Below, piece by piece: positions 1-8,126 of a DNA stretch of 64,000 nucleotides. Each line of letters starts with the position of its first letter. Position 1 is the first letter of the stretch. Under the pieces are notes generated by a model. It saw only the letters and a program-made list of their open reading frames with translations, was not told the DNA's origin and did not search any database. The translations under genes and the position numbers were made by a program. This stretch comes from Maridesulfovibrio salexigens DSM 2638 (GTDB lineage Bacteria; Desulfobacterota; Desulfovibrionia; Desulfovibrionales; Desulfovibrionaceae), in contig NC_012881.1 in NCBI RefSeq assembly GCF_000023445.1, positions 1,927,501 to 1,991,500 on the forward strand, in the 5' to 3' direction.

Positions 1-143
1 TAGCCGATGTCGTCAGCCCTGAAGAATACATCACAACCATTGTGCGGAATATTTGCGATGAAATCATCCCACCAGAGATCAAAGGATTCTGTGAGGGTGG
101 AAAGATTGTTTTTCCAGATTGCTGAAACGGGTCTGCAGGACAT
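1..143 (-). CDS. Partial CDS, possible polysaccharide-deacetylase-like protein (N-terminus)
   Basis: An open frame starts at an ATG (143-141) and runs leftward for 47 codons off the window edge without a stop. The visible part ends in FFRADDIG. An Arg-Ala-Asp-Asp motif like this resembles the first metal-site motif of polysaccharide deacetylases, but the fragment is too short to be sure. The ATG shares one base with the stop of the neighbouring glycosyltransferase (TAATG), so it is probably translationally coupled and belongs to the same surface-glycan operon. The function is inference; the existence of the gene is well supported by the coupling. Confidence 0.55.
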   Translation of the reverse strand, partial: MSCRPVSAIWKNNLSTLTESFDLWWDDFIANIPHNGCDVFFRADDIG

Positions 144-1300
144 TAAATTTTCCTTAGATTTCTGATTAAATCTGCCGATTTATTCGCGCCTTTCAGATTG
201 ATGCCGTGATCTGATCTGTTGCGGTTTTGGCCTAGCAGGTCACTTATGGCTGTTGTCATTATCAGCATGTCAGTTGAATCAAGAATTTTCAGCGGTATAT
301 ACTTAGCAAGTCTTTCCGCGCGCATACGTTGTTCATGATTCTGGGCAAATGGAAACACTGCAGAGGGAATACATGAGGTAAGGATGTCCATACAAGTATT
401 ATATCCGGCCATGGAGATCATAGCATCCCCGGCGGTTAACAGATCGGTGAAGTCGCTGGCAAAGCGTTGAATGGTTATATTCTTGTATGGTTTTGCAGTG
501 GCACAGAGAGCAGCGTATTTATCGTCATCCAAAAATGGACCGCTTAGCATTAAAAGTCTGCATTTCTCTGAGTTAAGTCGAATGAAAGATTCCAGTGTTG
601 CCTGCATCAGCGGTCCGCCGACTTTGCCTCCACCGGCACTGGCGATTAGTAATTTTTCGTCTGCGCTTACTTCCAAATCTGCACGGATTTTATCACGCTT
701 ATTTTCTGCCGGTTTTCGGGCTGCAAAACCAGTGTATTCACATGGAATTTCAATTTGTTTGAAAGCCTGAAATGTTTCATCCAGTGCGGCAATCTTCGGG
801 TCGGCGTGGATAAGCAGTAGATCGAAATATTTATTCAGGTATTTTACAACGCGGGCTTCGTGTTTGCCTCCATCGTTGCGTTCAACAAGGATGTCCCGCA
901 GGGAGCAGACTACCTTTACATCCCCGAATCTACCTTCTTTGACAGCATCAAGGACAGGCAGCAGTTCAAAACGGAAGGCTTTGCGTCCAAAGGGAAAAAG
1001 TTCAATGAGGAATACATCCGGTTTTTCCTCTTCGAATATTTTAAAAAGGGTAGCGCTGCGCTCTGTTTTGACCTCTTCAAGCTCACGACCTTCTTCGGTG
1101 GGCATCAGTCCTCCGAAATTCTCATTCATGCATAGTCCGGGTAACTGCCGGTATTCCACATTGGGCGGCAGAGGTTGGTTCGGGCGTTCTCCTCCGGCTA
1201 CAAAAAGGACTTCTTCCTTGTCTAAAGCCTTGGCTATTTCAAGGCTGCGGAAAAAATGGCTCATACCCAGCACGTGCTGGCAGTAATGAATTATTTTCAT
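143..1300 (-). CDS. MurG-like glycosyltransferase (COG4671-type)
   Basis: This 385-residue protein has a two-lobed GT-B look. The N-terminal motif VLGMSHFFRS (about residues 10-19) sits where MurG-like enzymes have their glycine-rich acceptor loop. The C-terminal lobe carries SAGGGKVGG and the donor-site-like AGYNTCMDIL near residue 300. It probably transfers a sugar from a nucleotide-sugar during cell-surface polysaccharide or lipid-linked glycan synthesis; donor and acceptor cannot be read. Its start overlaps the end of the phosphatase gene by four bases (ATGA). Two more proteins of the same family lie at 4523-5689 and 5939-7108. Confidence 0.8.
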   Translation of the reverse strand: MKIIHYCQHVLGMSHFFRSLEIAKALDKEEVLFVAGGERPNQPLPPNVEYRQLPGLCMNENFGGLMPTEEGRELEEVKTERSATLFKIFEEEKPDVFLIELFPFGRKAFRFELLPVLDAVKEGRFGDVKVVCSLRDILVERNDGGKHEARVVKYLNKYFDLLLIHADPKIAALDETFQAFKQIEIPCEYTGFAARKPAENKRDKIRADLEVSADEKLLIASAGGGKVGGPLMQATLESFIRLNSEKCRLLMLSGPFLDDDKYAALCATAKPYKNITIQRFASDFTDLLTAGDAMISMAGYNTCMDILTSCIPSAVFPFAQNHEQRMRAERLAKYIPLKILDSTDMLIMTTAISDLLGQNRNRSDHGINLKGANKSADLIRNLRKI

Positions 1301-1914
1301 AACTCGTCATTCAACCTTGCAATGGAAAGTTTGCCATTCCAGTTCAACCAATGCAGTCTGCGTCTTTTTAGCAGTTTTCTTTCTTCGGGCATGAAGTCGT
1401 GGTCCAGCAATTTATAGATTACGGATTTTATGACACCTTCGTGCGCAACTGTCAGAATTTTTATTTCGTCTTTGTCTATGGTCTTGAGAACTTCGGTTAT
1501 CCCTTCTTCGAGGGCTTTAAGGCCGCGCTCGGCACATTCAGTACGGTTCTCGCCGTTGTTAGGCGTAAAATGCCAGCCTTTGGCTACTTCTTCATCCAGT
1601 TTACCGGGAAATTTAGCATGCAGCTCGTCCATGGTTAACCCGGACCATTCTCCCCAATCCTGTTCGCGCAGGCCGGGAAGTTGAATAGTGGGAAGCTCCA
1701 AGCCTTCAGTGATAATATTAGCGGTCTCGATTGTCCTTCCCAGATCGCTTGTCAGCACCGCATCAAAGGTGTGCGGTTCAAGGGTCTCTCTCCAGCCTGC
1801 AGCCAGTTCCCGACCATGTTCAGTAAGCGGTGAATTAAAATGGCCTTGAATACGTCCTTCTTCATTCCATTCAGTAACCGAGTGGCGGATAAATGCGATT
1901 TTTACTGTTTTCAT
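1297..1914 (-). CDS. Histidine phosphatase superfamily protein
   Basis: This 205-residue protein is a phosphoglycerate-mutase-like phosphatase. The catalytic RH motif appears near the N-terminus as IRHSVTEWN (RHS rather than the commoner RHG). The arginine/glutamate features follow in LTEHGREL and LREQDWGEWSG, and the second catalytic histidine lies in VAHEGVIKSVI (about residues 157-167). Members remove phosphate from small metabolites or sugars through a phosphohistidine intermediate; the substrate here is unknown. It overlaps both neighbours (TAATG with the GT4 gene, ATGA with the MurG-like gene), which suggests a sugar-phosphate role in glycan assembly, but that is inference. Confidence 0.85.
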   Translation of the reverse strand: MKTVKIAFIRHSVTEWNEEGRIQGHFNSPLTEHGRELAAGWRETLEPHTFDAVLTSDLGRTIETANIITEGLELPTIQLPGLREQDWGEWSGLTMDELHAKFPGKLDEEVAKGWHFTPNNGENRTECAERGLKALEEGITEVLKTIDKDEIKILTVAHEGVIKSVIYKLLDHDFMPEERKLLKRRRLHWLNWNGKLSIARLNDEL

Positions 1915-3038
1915 TAATCTCTCCCGTAGCTGATGGTGATTAGTTTCTTTTCAACTTCATGAAGGTTTCTGTTCAGGTCGAAATTATTTCTTACGTGTTC
2001 CGGAGCTGCTTTTGCCAATTGTTTTCGCAAGCCGTTGTCTGTGAGAAGTCTGTCTAGATTGGCAGACATGGCCGCAATATCCTTTTCCGGGGATAACAAA
2101 CCTGTTTCTCCGTGGACAACCGCCTCTTTAGGTCCTCGTGTCGAGTAGGCCACCACCGGAAGTCTGGCACATTGGGCTTCAAGGTAAACCATGCCCAGCG
2201 CCTCATTGATCCCCGGGTAGGCGAAAATATCCGCTGCACTATAGTATTTGTAAAGTTGATCGCGGTTTACCTGACCGAGGAATATTATTCGGTCTGCGGC
2301 TTCTTGTGCTGCCAGCTTTTCAAGGCGCAGACGGGCTTCTCCGTTTCCGGCAATGAGCAACACAGAATCAGGTACTTTTCTGCTCACAGGAGCAAAAGCA
2401 TTAATCAGATCAGTGATGCTTTCTGCTTTTACATCTTCACGGAGCATGGCTGCACTGAGAATTATTTTTTTTCCGTTCAGCTTGTATTTATTGCGTATCT
2501 CTTCAGCGCCCTGTGAGCAATAGCTGAATTTATCCGGCTCAATACCGGGGTATGTGCGTGAAAGTTTTTCCGGAAGAATGATCCGAGAAAGATTTTGGAA
2601 GTCTATATCCTTGTTGGCAAAGACATGGTCAGCATGAAGCAGGGCATGTTTGTTCGCCATATAACCGGCCCATGTTTTGTAATTGCGGCGGTATTTTGTG
2701 GCAAACACTCCCTGATAGATCGCGTAGGGAATGCCTGTTCTTTCGGAAATATAAGGGCCCAGCAGGTCCGGTGATTTGTAATAGCTGTGGTAGGTCAGCC
2801 AGAGATCTGGTTTAAATTCTTCAATCCGTTTTAAGGTGCGTTTAAATTCAAGGTAGAGAGCAGGCCATTTTAAAGGCTTCCGAGTGATATGGCGAAGCCT
2901 GAAGCGGCTGGCGATGAGCAGTTCATGGCCTTGGGAACGCAGGAAATCATGCAGAGTCTTCCCGATGATCAAATCCCCGGAAGGAAGCGGATGATCAATG
3001 GGTTTATGAGGAGCAAAAAAAGCAACTTTCATCTGCAT
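1914..3038 (-). CDS. Glycosyltransferase family 4
   Basis: This 374-residue GT-B glycosyltransferase begins MQMKVAFFAPHKP. In its C-terminal lobe it shows the GT4 donor-binding region FAYPGINEALGMVYLEAQCARLP (here EALGMVYLEA replaces the usual E-G-F-G-x3-E-A pattern) followed by STRGPKEAV and GETGLLSP. The enzyme should transfer a sugar with retention of configuration onto a lipid-linked or surface glycan. It is coupled to the downstream phosphatase by a one-base overlap. About 220 bases containing two copies of a dispersed repeat separate it from the next upstream gene, so it may have its own promoter or depend on read-through. Confidence 0.85.
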   Translation of the reverse strand: MQMKVAFFAPHKPIDHPLPSGDLIIGKTLHDFLRSQGHELLIASRFRLRHITRKPLKWPALYLEFKRTLKRIEEFKPDLWLTYHSYYKSPDLLGPYISERTGIPYAIYQGVFATKYRRNYKTWAGYMANKHALLHADHVFANKDIDFQNLSRIILPEKLSRTYPGIEPDKFSYCSQGAEEIRNKYKLNGKKIILSAAMLREDVKAESITDLINAFAPVSRKVPDSVLLIAGNGEARLRLEKLAAQEAADRIIFLGQVNRDQLYKYYSAADIFAYPGINEALGMVYLEAQCARLPVVAYSTRGPKEAVVHGETGLLSPEKDIAAMSANLDRLLTDNGLRKQLAKAAPEHVRNNFDLNRNLHEVEKKLITISYGRD

Positions 3039-3057
3039 GGCTCCCGTTCAATTATTA

Positions 3058-3137
3058 TGATGCGCTGCGCGCTTTGAGGCGATTTGAATTCGCCCCCGGC
3101 GGCCAAAGGGAATAATTCCCTTTGGAATCCCTATTAG
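3058..3137 (+). repeat. Dispersed intergenic hairpin repeat, form A (copy 1)
   Basis: A GC-rich segment contains the core CCCGGCGGCC (from 3094) followed by a perfect hairpin, CCAAAGGGAAT (3103-3113), one base, then ATTCCCTTTGG (3115-3125). It ends GAATCCCTA. A second copy with the same flanks (TTTGA..., CCGGCGGCCAAAGG, CCTTTGGAATCCCTA) lies at 51413-51482. Neither shows a coding frame. It sits between two minus-strand glycosyltransferase genes and could act as an mRNA stability or termination element. Confidence 0.7.
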
Positions 3138-3164
3138 TTAATTTTTGTTCAATAAAATTTTGAT

Positions 3165-3258
3165 GCGAAGCGGCGAAGCCCTGATAAAAGTTTTAGGAGA
3201 GTCCAGAGAACCCATTTTCAAAAGGGTTATTTGGTCCCCGAAGGGCCGCCGGAGGCAT
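3165..3258 (-). repeat. Dispersed intergenic hairpin repeat, form B (copy 1)
   Basis: The segment opens GCGGCGAAGCCC and closes GCCGCCGGAGGCAT (3245-3258). Between them is an imperfect long hairpin centred near 3215 (CCAGAGAACCC pairing with GGGTTATTTGG). The same opening and closing motifs frame a different hairpin at 28082-28176. On the minus strand it begins CTCCGGCGGCC, the same core as form A, so both forms belong to one family. It starts two bases after the stop of the glycosyltransferase at 3261-4523. Confidence 0.7.
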
Positions 3259-3260
3259 TC

Positions 3261-4523
3261 TTATGCTTTAATACCGTACTGTTCGTATACATCCGCCAGC
3301 TTGTTGATCCAGTAGCGGTTGTCGAAAATTTCGTGAACCCTTTCTTTGGCTGCAGGGATCAGGCTCTTGCGCAGTTCCTGATCGGTGAGCATGCGTTCCA
3401 TTGCATCAGCCATGGAGTCAGAGTCTCCCGGCTCAACCAGCAGACCTGTTTTGCCATTCTCGATCAGTTCGGGAATACCGGAAACTGTGGTGGCAACAAC
3501 GGGTACGGACATTGCCATACTTTCGGCCAGTACGTTAGGAATACCGTCACGGTCGCCGTTGGGGGCAATTTCACAACCAAGGGCGAAGAGGTCTGCCGTG
3601 CGATAATGTTCAAGTACTTCCTCGTGAGGTTTGGTACCCAGCCAGTTGCATCTGCCGTTCAGCTCAAGCTCATCCAACAGTTTAAGGGTCTCTTCGCGCT
3701 CGTCTCCGTCTCCGACTATATTATAGTTGAAGTCGACTCCTTTTTCTTCAAGCTTTTTGAGGGCCTTGAAAACTGTAGGGAGACCTTTTTTAGTGGTGAA
3801 GCGGGCTACGGTGAAAATTTCATAAGGTCCGGAACAAGTGAGTTCCTTATCGGAACTGAACAGATTCAGGTCAATGCCGTGGTAAACCTTGTGAATCGGC
3901 TTGCCTTCCGGTGCGATGGATTGCAGGTAATCGCAATTGTATCCGGTGCAGGTTACCGCGAATTTGGCTTCAGAAATCTTGGCGGTGATTTTTTCCGGCT
4001 TTTGAGTGTAAATATCCTTGGCATGCGCAGTAAAACTGAAAGGCAGGCCGGAAAGACGGCTTGCGTTTCTGGCTACAGAGCAGGGTGAATGCGCGAAATG
4101 GGCATGGAAATGAAAAATATCTGATCCGGGCAGAATTTTTTCAACGATATACTGGCCTTGCAGCATGTGTTTGAATGATGCTTCGCTTCCTGTTTCGCGA
4201 TATACGTTCCATATTTCGTCAACGCGTGCTGTAAATTCATCGTCTTTGCCGTAGCGGGGATCTTTGAGGCCCGCATCCATGTCCTCGGAACCGAAAAGTT
4301 CTTCAAGGCAACCTTCAAGAGTGGAAGGCAGGTATGAAACTTCAGCCTTGATTTCAGAGATGGACTTGTGGGTAAAGTTTTCACGCGGTTTACGCATGGA
4401 AATGATATGAATCTTTACTCCTCTCTGTTCGAGAAGTCTGATTTCATTAGAAATAAAAGTCTCAGAGATACGCGGGTATCCCTTGAGAATCATCGCAAGG
4501 ACGGGCTTTTTGGAATGTGTCAT
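3261..4523 (-). CDS. Glycosyltransferase family 4 (WcaL-like)
   Basis: This 420-residue protein starts with LKGYPRISETFISNEI, a pattern typical of exopolysaccharide GT4 enzymes of the colanic-acid WcaL type. It continues with HFHAHFAHSPCSVAR and FTAHAKDIY, the acceptor-lobe histidines. The donor lobe shows TVARFTTKKGLPTVFKAL, then NGDRDGIPNVLAESMAMSVP with the conserved E-x7-E type donor site, and GKTGLLVEPGD. It probably adds a hexose to an exported polysaccharide. Its ATG overlaps the stop of the gene at 4523-5689 by one base, so the two are translationally coupled. Confidence 0.85.
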   Translation of the reverse strand: MTHSKKPVLAMILKGYPRISETFISNEIRLLEQRGVKIHIISMRKPRENFTHKSISEIKAEVSYLPSTLEGCLEELFGSEDMDAGLKDPRYGKDDEFTARVDEIWNVYRETGSEASFKHMLQGQYIVEKILPGSDIFHFHAHFAHSPCSVARNASRLSGLPFSFTAHAKDIYTQKPEKITAKISEAKFAVTCTGYNCDYLQSIAPEGKPIHKVYHGIDLNLFSSDKELTCSGPYEIFTVARFTTKKGLPTVFKALKKLEEKGVDFNYNIVGDGDEREETLKLLDELELNGRCNWLGTKPHEEVLEHYRTADLFALGCEIAPNGDRDGIPNVLAESMAMSVPVVATTVSGIPELIENGKTGLLVEPGDSDSMADAMERMLTDQELRKSLIPAAKERVHEIFDNRYWINKLADVYEQYGIKA

Positions 4524-5689
4524 TAGCAGTTGTCTTTAAAGTAGCCCACACGGTCATGCATGACCTCAAGGCCTGTGAAGTTGAAGTTATTAATGGCTTC
4601 CCGGATGGAATTGGAATTGTTCAGCAGATGGTTGACCTTTTCCATAATTGCGTCAGGTCCGAGCTGGTGCCAGGGCAGAAAGTCGGCAAGGTTTTGCTCT
4701 TTCAGTACATTGGCGCGAATAGTCTGCTCCAGGCGCGGAGTCTCGCGGGGTACGATAAGGCTGACCTGCTTGTGCGAAAGAATTTCGCAGATAGTGTTGT
4801 AACCGCCCATGCTGACTACGAGGTCGGCATTGCTGAAAAGCTTCTCCATTCTTCTGTAGAAATGGTAGAAGGTTACGGAAAGGTTCTTAGCCCTTTTGGA
4901 AAGATCAAGACGCTGTTCTTTGGACATGAAAGGTCCGGTGACCATTACAGTCCTGAAGTCCTGCGGATTATATTTTTCAAGGGCTTTCAGATAGGCATCC
5001 ATCATGGGATAGCCGTCACCACCGCCACCGGCAGTAATTACTACCAGCTTTTTGCCGTTCTTCCTTTTATCCGGGCAGGAGCGGTTGTGGACTTTACGGG
5101 GTATGTATCCGGTGAAAACCATCTTTTTGCTGATGGATTCAGGGATAGCGTATTCCTTGATGGGATCGTAATACTCTTGATGTCCGTAGACCCAGATTTC
5201 TGAATACAGATTATCCAGAACATCATAAATGCCTTTGTCAGTCCAATCCTTGATAGTGCTTTCTGCGTCATCCATTATATCACGCAGGCCGAGGATGGTT
5301 CTGGTCTGGCCGATTTGTTTCATCCATTCAAGAGTGGGCATTATCTCATGCTTCATTCCTTTAGGCGCCTTGTCTACAATGAAAAGGTCCGGGCGGAAAC
5401 TTTTGGCTGTGGCATCAATGATAGACTGTCTGATGGACATGGCATGAACAGGTTCGATTTTGATGGAATGCGGAACATAAAGATCGTTGGATTTTTTGAT
5501 CATTCCGGGTACACGGACAAAATCTATCTGTTCGGGAAATTCAAAGCGTCCCACAATCGGGGAGCCGGTAAGGATGAGTATGTTTACCCCTTTGCATTTC
5601 AGCTGTGACGCGATTGCCATCGTACGACGGATATGCCCAAGACCGTAGGTGTCGTGGGAGTACATTAAGATGTTGTAAGTCTTGTCCAT
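4523..5689 (-). CDS. MurG-like glycosyltransferase (COG4671-type)
   Basis: This 388-residue protein has the N-terminal signature YSHDTYGLGHIRRTMAIA (about residues 10-27), the glycine-rich loop of MurG-like GT-B enzymes. The C-terminal half contains ITAGGGGDGYPMMDAYLKAL and SMGGYNTICEIL, the donor-nucleotide site. It is probably a soluble or membrane-associated cytoplasmic glycosyltransferase of surface glycan synthesis. It is the first gene of the minus-strand run and is divergent from the related gene at 5939. The 249-base AT-rich gap between them should hold both promoters. Confidence 0.8.
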   Translation of the reverse strand: MDKTYNILMYSHDTYGLGHIRRTMAIASQLKCKGVNILILTGSPIVGRFEFPEQIDFVRVPGMIKKSNDLYVPHSIKIEPVHAMSIRQSIIDATAKSFRPDLFIVDKAPKGMKHEIMPTLEWMKQIGQTRTILGLRDIMDDAESTIKDWTDKGIYDVLDNLYSEIWVYGHQEYYDPIKEYAIPESISKKMVFTGYIPRKVHNRSCPDKRKNGKKLVVITAGGGGDGYPMMDAYLKALEKYNPQDFRTVMVTGPFMSKEQRLDLSKRAKNLSVTFYHFYRRMEKLFSNADLVVSMGGYNTICEILSHKQVSLIVPRETPRLEQTIRANVLKEQNLADFLPWHQLGPDAIMEKVNHLLNNSNSIREAINNFNFTGLEVMHDRVGYFKDNC

Positions 5690-5938
5690 TTATCGTACCG
5701 ATTCTCAGGGGTTAAATCGTTTCCGCAAAAGGCGGAAATTATATTGCATCGTTTTAGTCGTTGGCATATCTAGCGGAAAGGATAATATATGTAAATCCTT
5801 AAAAGCGACGATTGCATGCGTGCTAATTTCTATTATTTTTTTTAATCAGAATCAATCCCTTTTCTGTATTTTTGTTGATATGCTAAATGTTTTTCATTTT
5901 ACTGAAATAATTGTGATTAATTTTTATAAGGTTGTCTG

Positions 5939-7108
5939 ATGGATTCGAATTTGGATGTTTTGATTTATGCCCATGATGGACGGGGGCTGGGACATGTTAG
6001 CCGCAGTGTAGGGATCGGTCTTGCATTGCGCCGATTATATCCTGAACTTTCAGTGCTTTTAATTACAGGGTGTTCTACCACTGCTGAGTTGATTGGCGAC
6101 GGGTCTTTAGATTGGATTAAATTGCCATCTTATAAAACCAACGTCACTGCCGGGAAATCTTCCGGAGTAAAAGGCGACTCCAACATTGACGATAAGCTGC
6201 TTGGGGAACTTAGAGCACAAAACATCCGAGATATTATAGAGGCATACAAGCCTAAGGTTTTTCTTGCAGACCACACGCCTCAGGGTAAACACAAAGAATT
6301 GCTGCCGTCACATGATGTTTCGCCGGAAACTGTACGTGTTTTAGGAATCCGTGCTGTTGTCGGGGAAGTAGGCAAGGTCTGGTCTGATTTCTCTGCCGAT
6401 GTTTTTGCCGCTACCTATTCAAACATTTTTTGGTATGGAGATTCATCCGTAGCCGGGGCAGGAGAACTTGAACGTTTGAATGAACACTATGGTGTTAAGC
6501 CGCATGAGGTCGGTTATGTGTCCCGTTTATCCGAGTTGCGGTTTTTGAATAACGGCAATGATGACAGCAGCAGACTTGCCGGAGTTATTTCTGTGCCTTG
6601 GTCCGGTGAAGGTTCTTCTGTGCTTTTGGATAAATTGGCGCAGGCTCTCGGTAATGTCGATGTGTCCCATGGTGATTGGAAAATTTATATGAATATGCGT
6701 GAGCGCGAAGCTATGGCGGCGGTCGATAGTTTCAATGGGCTTGAGCATGTCAGGTTTGAGCAGGTTGGGCCGCAATTTCTCAGCGATTTACGCAATTCTC
6801 GCAGCGCGGTTATCTATGGCGGCTACAACAGTCTGACTGATGTGATGGTTTGTAATGTTCCTTCGCTTGTTTTATTGCGTGGGATGAAGGATGGCGAGCA
6901 GGAAGATCACGCAGCAGTGCTGGCCGGAAGGTCATCTGCAATCCAGAATGTGTTTTCCGATCAGACAGTAACTGTTGAGGAGCTGCGCGAATCACTGCTT
7001 AAATGTTTGAATGCGGATGTGGATGAGTCTTTAATAAATTTAGATGGAGCTGAAAATGCGGCCCGTTATCTGGCGGAGCTTGCAGGAGGGTGTAGTGCTG
7101 ACCGCTAG
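5939..7108 (+). CDS. MurG-like glycosyltransferase (COG4671-type)
   Basis: This 389-residue protein opens with YAHDGRGLGHVSRSVGIG, nearly the same signature as the divergent neighbour (GLGHIRR). In the C-terminal lobe it has VIYGGYNSLTDVMVCNVPS, the counterpart of GGYNTICEIL. The middle region differs clearly from the two minus-strand paralogues, so this is an old duplication, not a recent copy. An SD-like stretch (AAGG) lies just before the ATG. The downstream methyltransferase start lies inside its last codons, so the pair is one transcription unit. Confidence 0.8.
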   Translation: MDSNLDVLIYAHDGRGLGHVSRSVGIGLALRRLYPELSVLLITGCSTTAELIGDGSLDWIKLPSYKTNVTAGKSSGVKGDSNIDDKLLGELRAQNIRDIIEAYKPKVFLADHTPQGKHKELLPSHDVSPETVRVLGIRAVVGEVGKVWSDFSADVFAATYSNIFWYGDSSVAGAGELERLNEHYGVKPHEVGYVSRLSELRFLNNGNDDSSRLAGVISVPWSGEGSSVLLDKLAQALGNVDVSHGDWKIYMNMREREAMAAVDSFNGLEHVRFEQVGPQFLSDLRNSRSAVIYGGYNSLTDVMVCNVPSLVLLRGMKDGEQEDHAAVLAGRSSAIQNVFSDQTVTVEELRESLLKCLNADVDESLINLDGAENAARYLAELAGGCSADR

Positions 7109-7808
7109 TCCCGAATTGAGGAAGAAATTGCGCGGGTTGACTAAGGAATTATCCCGCCATGAAATGAAACAGTGGAAGAAAATCCTAGAGCCGCTTGATC
7201 GTAATATGCGTATCCTTGAGGTCGGTTGCGGACGGGGCGGAAAGACCGATTTCTTGCGGGCGCAGGGGTTCAGCAATATTCTCGGAGTTGAGAAAAATGA
7301 ATTTCAGGTCCGTGAATGCTGTAAGCGTGGTTTGAACGTTGTTACCCTTGATGAATTCGCAGAGCAACACAGCTCGGATAAATTCGATTTTATAGTTCTT
7401 TCTCACATTATCGAGCATTTTGATTTCGCAAGGCTTGTTGAATTTATTGATGGTTATCTGGCTCATCTTAAACCGGACGGTTTGTTATTGATTGCCACTC
7501 CTATGCTTCATCCTCATTTTTGGTTGGATCTGGATCATCAGAAACCTTATTATCCGCAAGGTATAAAGAATTTTTACAGTGGTGCGAATGAGCAGGTAGG
7601 GTTTACTTCAAAGTATTGCCTTAAGCTTAAAGATATCCGCTTCAGGAAAAGTCCGTTTCGGGTAAAGAATGACCGTAGCCTACTATTAAAGAAGAACGAT
7701 CTGCCGATGTTGCTGTTAAATGTGGTTGGTGCAGCATTATTTAAAGTAAGTTTTTCCTTGCTGGGATTTAAAAGTGGATGGGTTGGACTATATAAGATGC
7801 GTACCTGA
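7095..7808 (+). CDS. Class I SAM-dependent methyltransferase
   Basis: The protein contains motif I of class I methyltransferases, ILEVGCGRGGKTDFL, then the acidic post-I residue in GVEKNEF and motif IV-like FDFIVLSHIIEHFD with an H-I-I-E-H signature shared with UbiG/Methyltransf_11 enzymes. I chose the GTG at 7095 because a strong Shine-Dalgarno GGAGG (7085-7089) lies five bases upstream, giving 237 residues and a 14-base overlap with the upstream gene. An ATG at 7044 is in frame but would overlap by 65 bases without a ribosome site. It probably methylates a sugar or lipid-linked glycan; the substrate is unknown. Confidence 0.8.
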   Translation: MLTASPELRKKLRGLTKELSRHEMKQWKKILEPLDRNMRILEVGCGRGGKTDFLRAQGFSNILGVEKNEFQVRECCKRGLNVVTLDEFAEQHSSDKFDFIVLSHIIEHFDFARLVEFIDGYLAHLKPDGLLLIATPMLHPHFWLDLDHQKPYYPQGIKNFYSGANEQVGFTSKYCLKLKDIRFRKSPFRVKNDRSLLLKKNDLPMLLLNVVGAALFKVSFSLLGFKSGWVGLYKMRT

Positions 7809-7848
7809 GTTGCATTTATTGAAAAAAGTGCTTGCGTATGATTTATAG

Positions 7849-7877
7849 TTGGACTATTGCTTTTTGAACGTTTTAAT
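7849..7877 (+). promoter_or_regulatory. Candidate sigma-70 promoter of the ilv leader
   Basis: TTGGAC (7849-7854), a 17-base spacer and TTTAAT (7872-7877) lie about 33 bases upstream of the leader-peptide start. The placement suits transcription of the leader, attenuator and ilvBN. It was found by eye in AT-rich DNA, so other hexamer pairs nearby are possible. Confidence 0.4.
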
Positions 7878-7909
7878 TTTTATACGGATTTTTTAAGAGA
7901 AGAACTGAA

Positions 7910-8029
7910 ATGCTACTATCTACCCTCGACCATATGAACGCCGTCGTCGCAACCGTCACCAACGTGGTGATGGTCGTGATTTCTGTCGTGGTCGTGCGAG
8001 GCTTAAGTGAGCCGGAGGGAAGGTTGTAA
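7910..8029 (+). CDS. ilv operon leader peptide (39 aa, valine-rich)
   Basis: A short frame starts at ATG 7910, preceded by AGAGAAGAA, and ends at TAA 8027-8029. It encodes 39 residues, of which 11 are valine, 5 leucine and 1 isoleucine. Four valine codons in a row (7985-7996) follow pairs at 7943-7948, 7964-7969 and 7973-7978. It is followed by a strong intrinsic terminator and then ilvB. This is the organisation of enterobacterial ilvB and ilvG leaders, where stalling at branched-chain codons under amino-acid starvation stops the terminator forming. The peptide itself need have no function. The mechanism here is inferred from codon content and RNA pairing. Confidence 0.85.
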   Translation: MLLSTLDHMNAVVATVTNVVMVVISVVVVRGLSEPEGRL

Positions 8030-8095
8030 GCAGCAGTTTACATTCACAAAGTGTAGTTGTAACCCCCCACCGGCTCAGCCGGTGGGGGGTTTTTT
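8009..8095 (+). promoter_or_regulatory. Transcription attenuator of ilvBN (antiterminator plus terminator)
   Basis: The terminator arms are CCCCCCACCGGCT (8063-8075) and its complement ending in GGGGGG at 8089, followed by six T. Upstream, GAGCCGGAGGG (8009-8019), inside the last codons of the leader peptide, is almost identical to the terminator's 3' arm and can pair with CCC-ACCGGCTC (8066-8076) with one mismatch. A ribosome stalled on the Val run at 7985-7996 would leave 8009-8019 free to act as antiterminator. A ribosome reaching the stop at 8027 would cover it and allow termination. Confidence 0.8.
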
Positions 8096-8126
8096 ATTAT
8101 CATCAGGAAATTGTGAGGGTGCGAAA

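Noticed and set aside
3231-4088. 285-codon plus-strand frame opposite the WcaL-like glycosyltransferase
   Set aside because: The minus-strand gene has family motifs throughout; the plus-strand translation shows none and is rich in F, V and G as expected from antisense reading.
8007-8126. Longer N-terminus for IlvB
   Set aside because: The extension would read through the leader-peptide end and the attenuator hairpin; homology and a ribosome site support ATG 8127.
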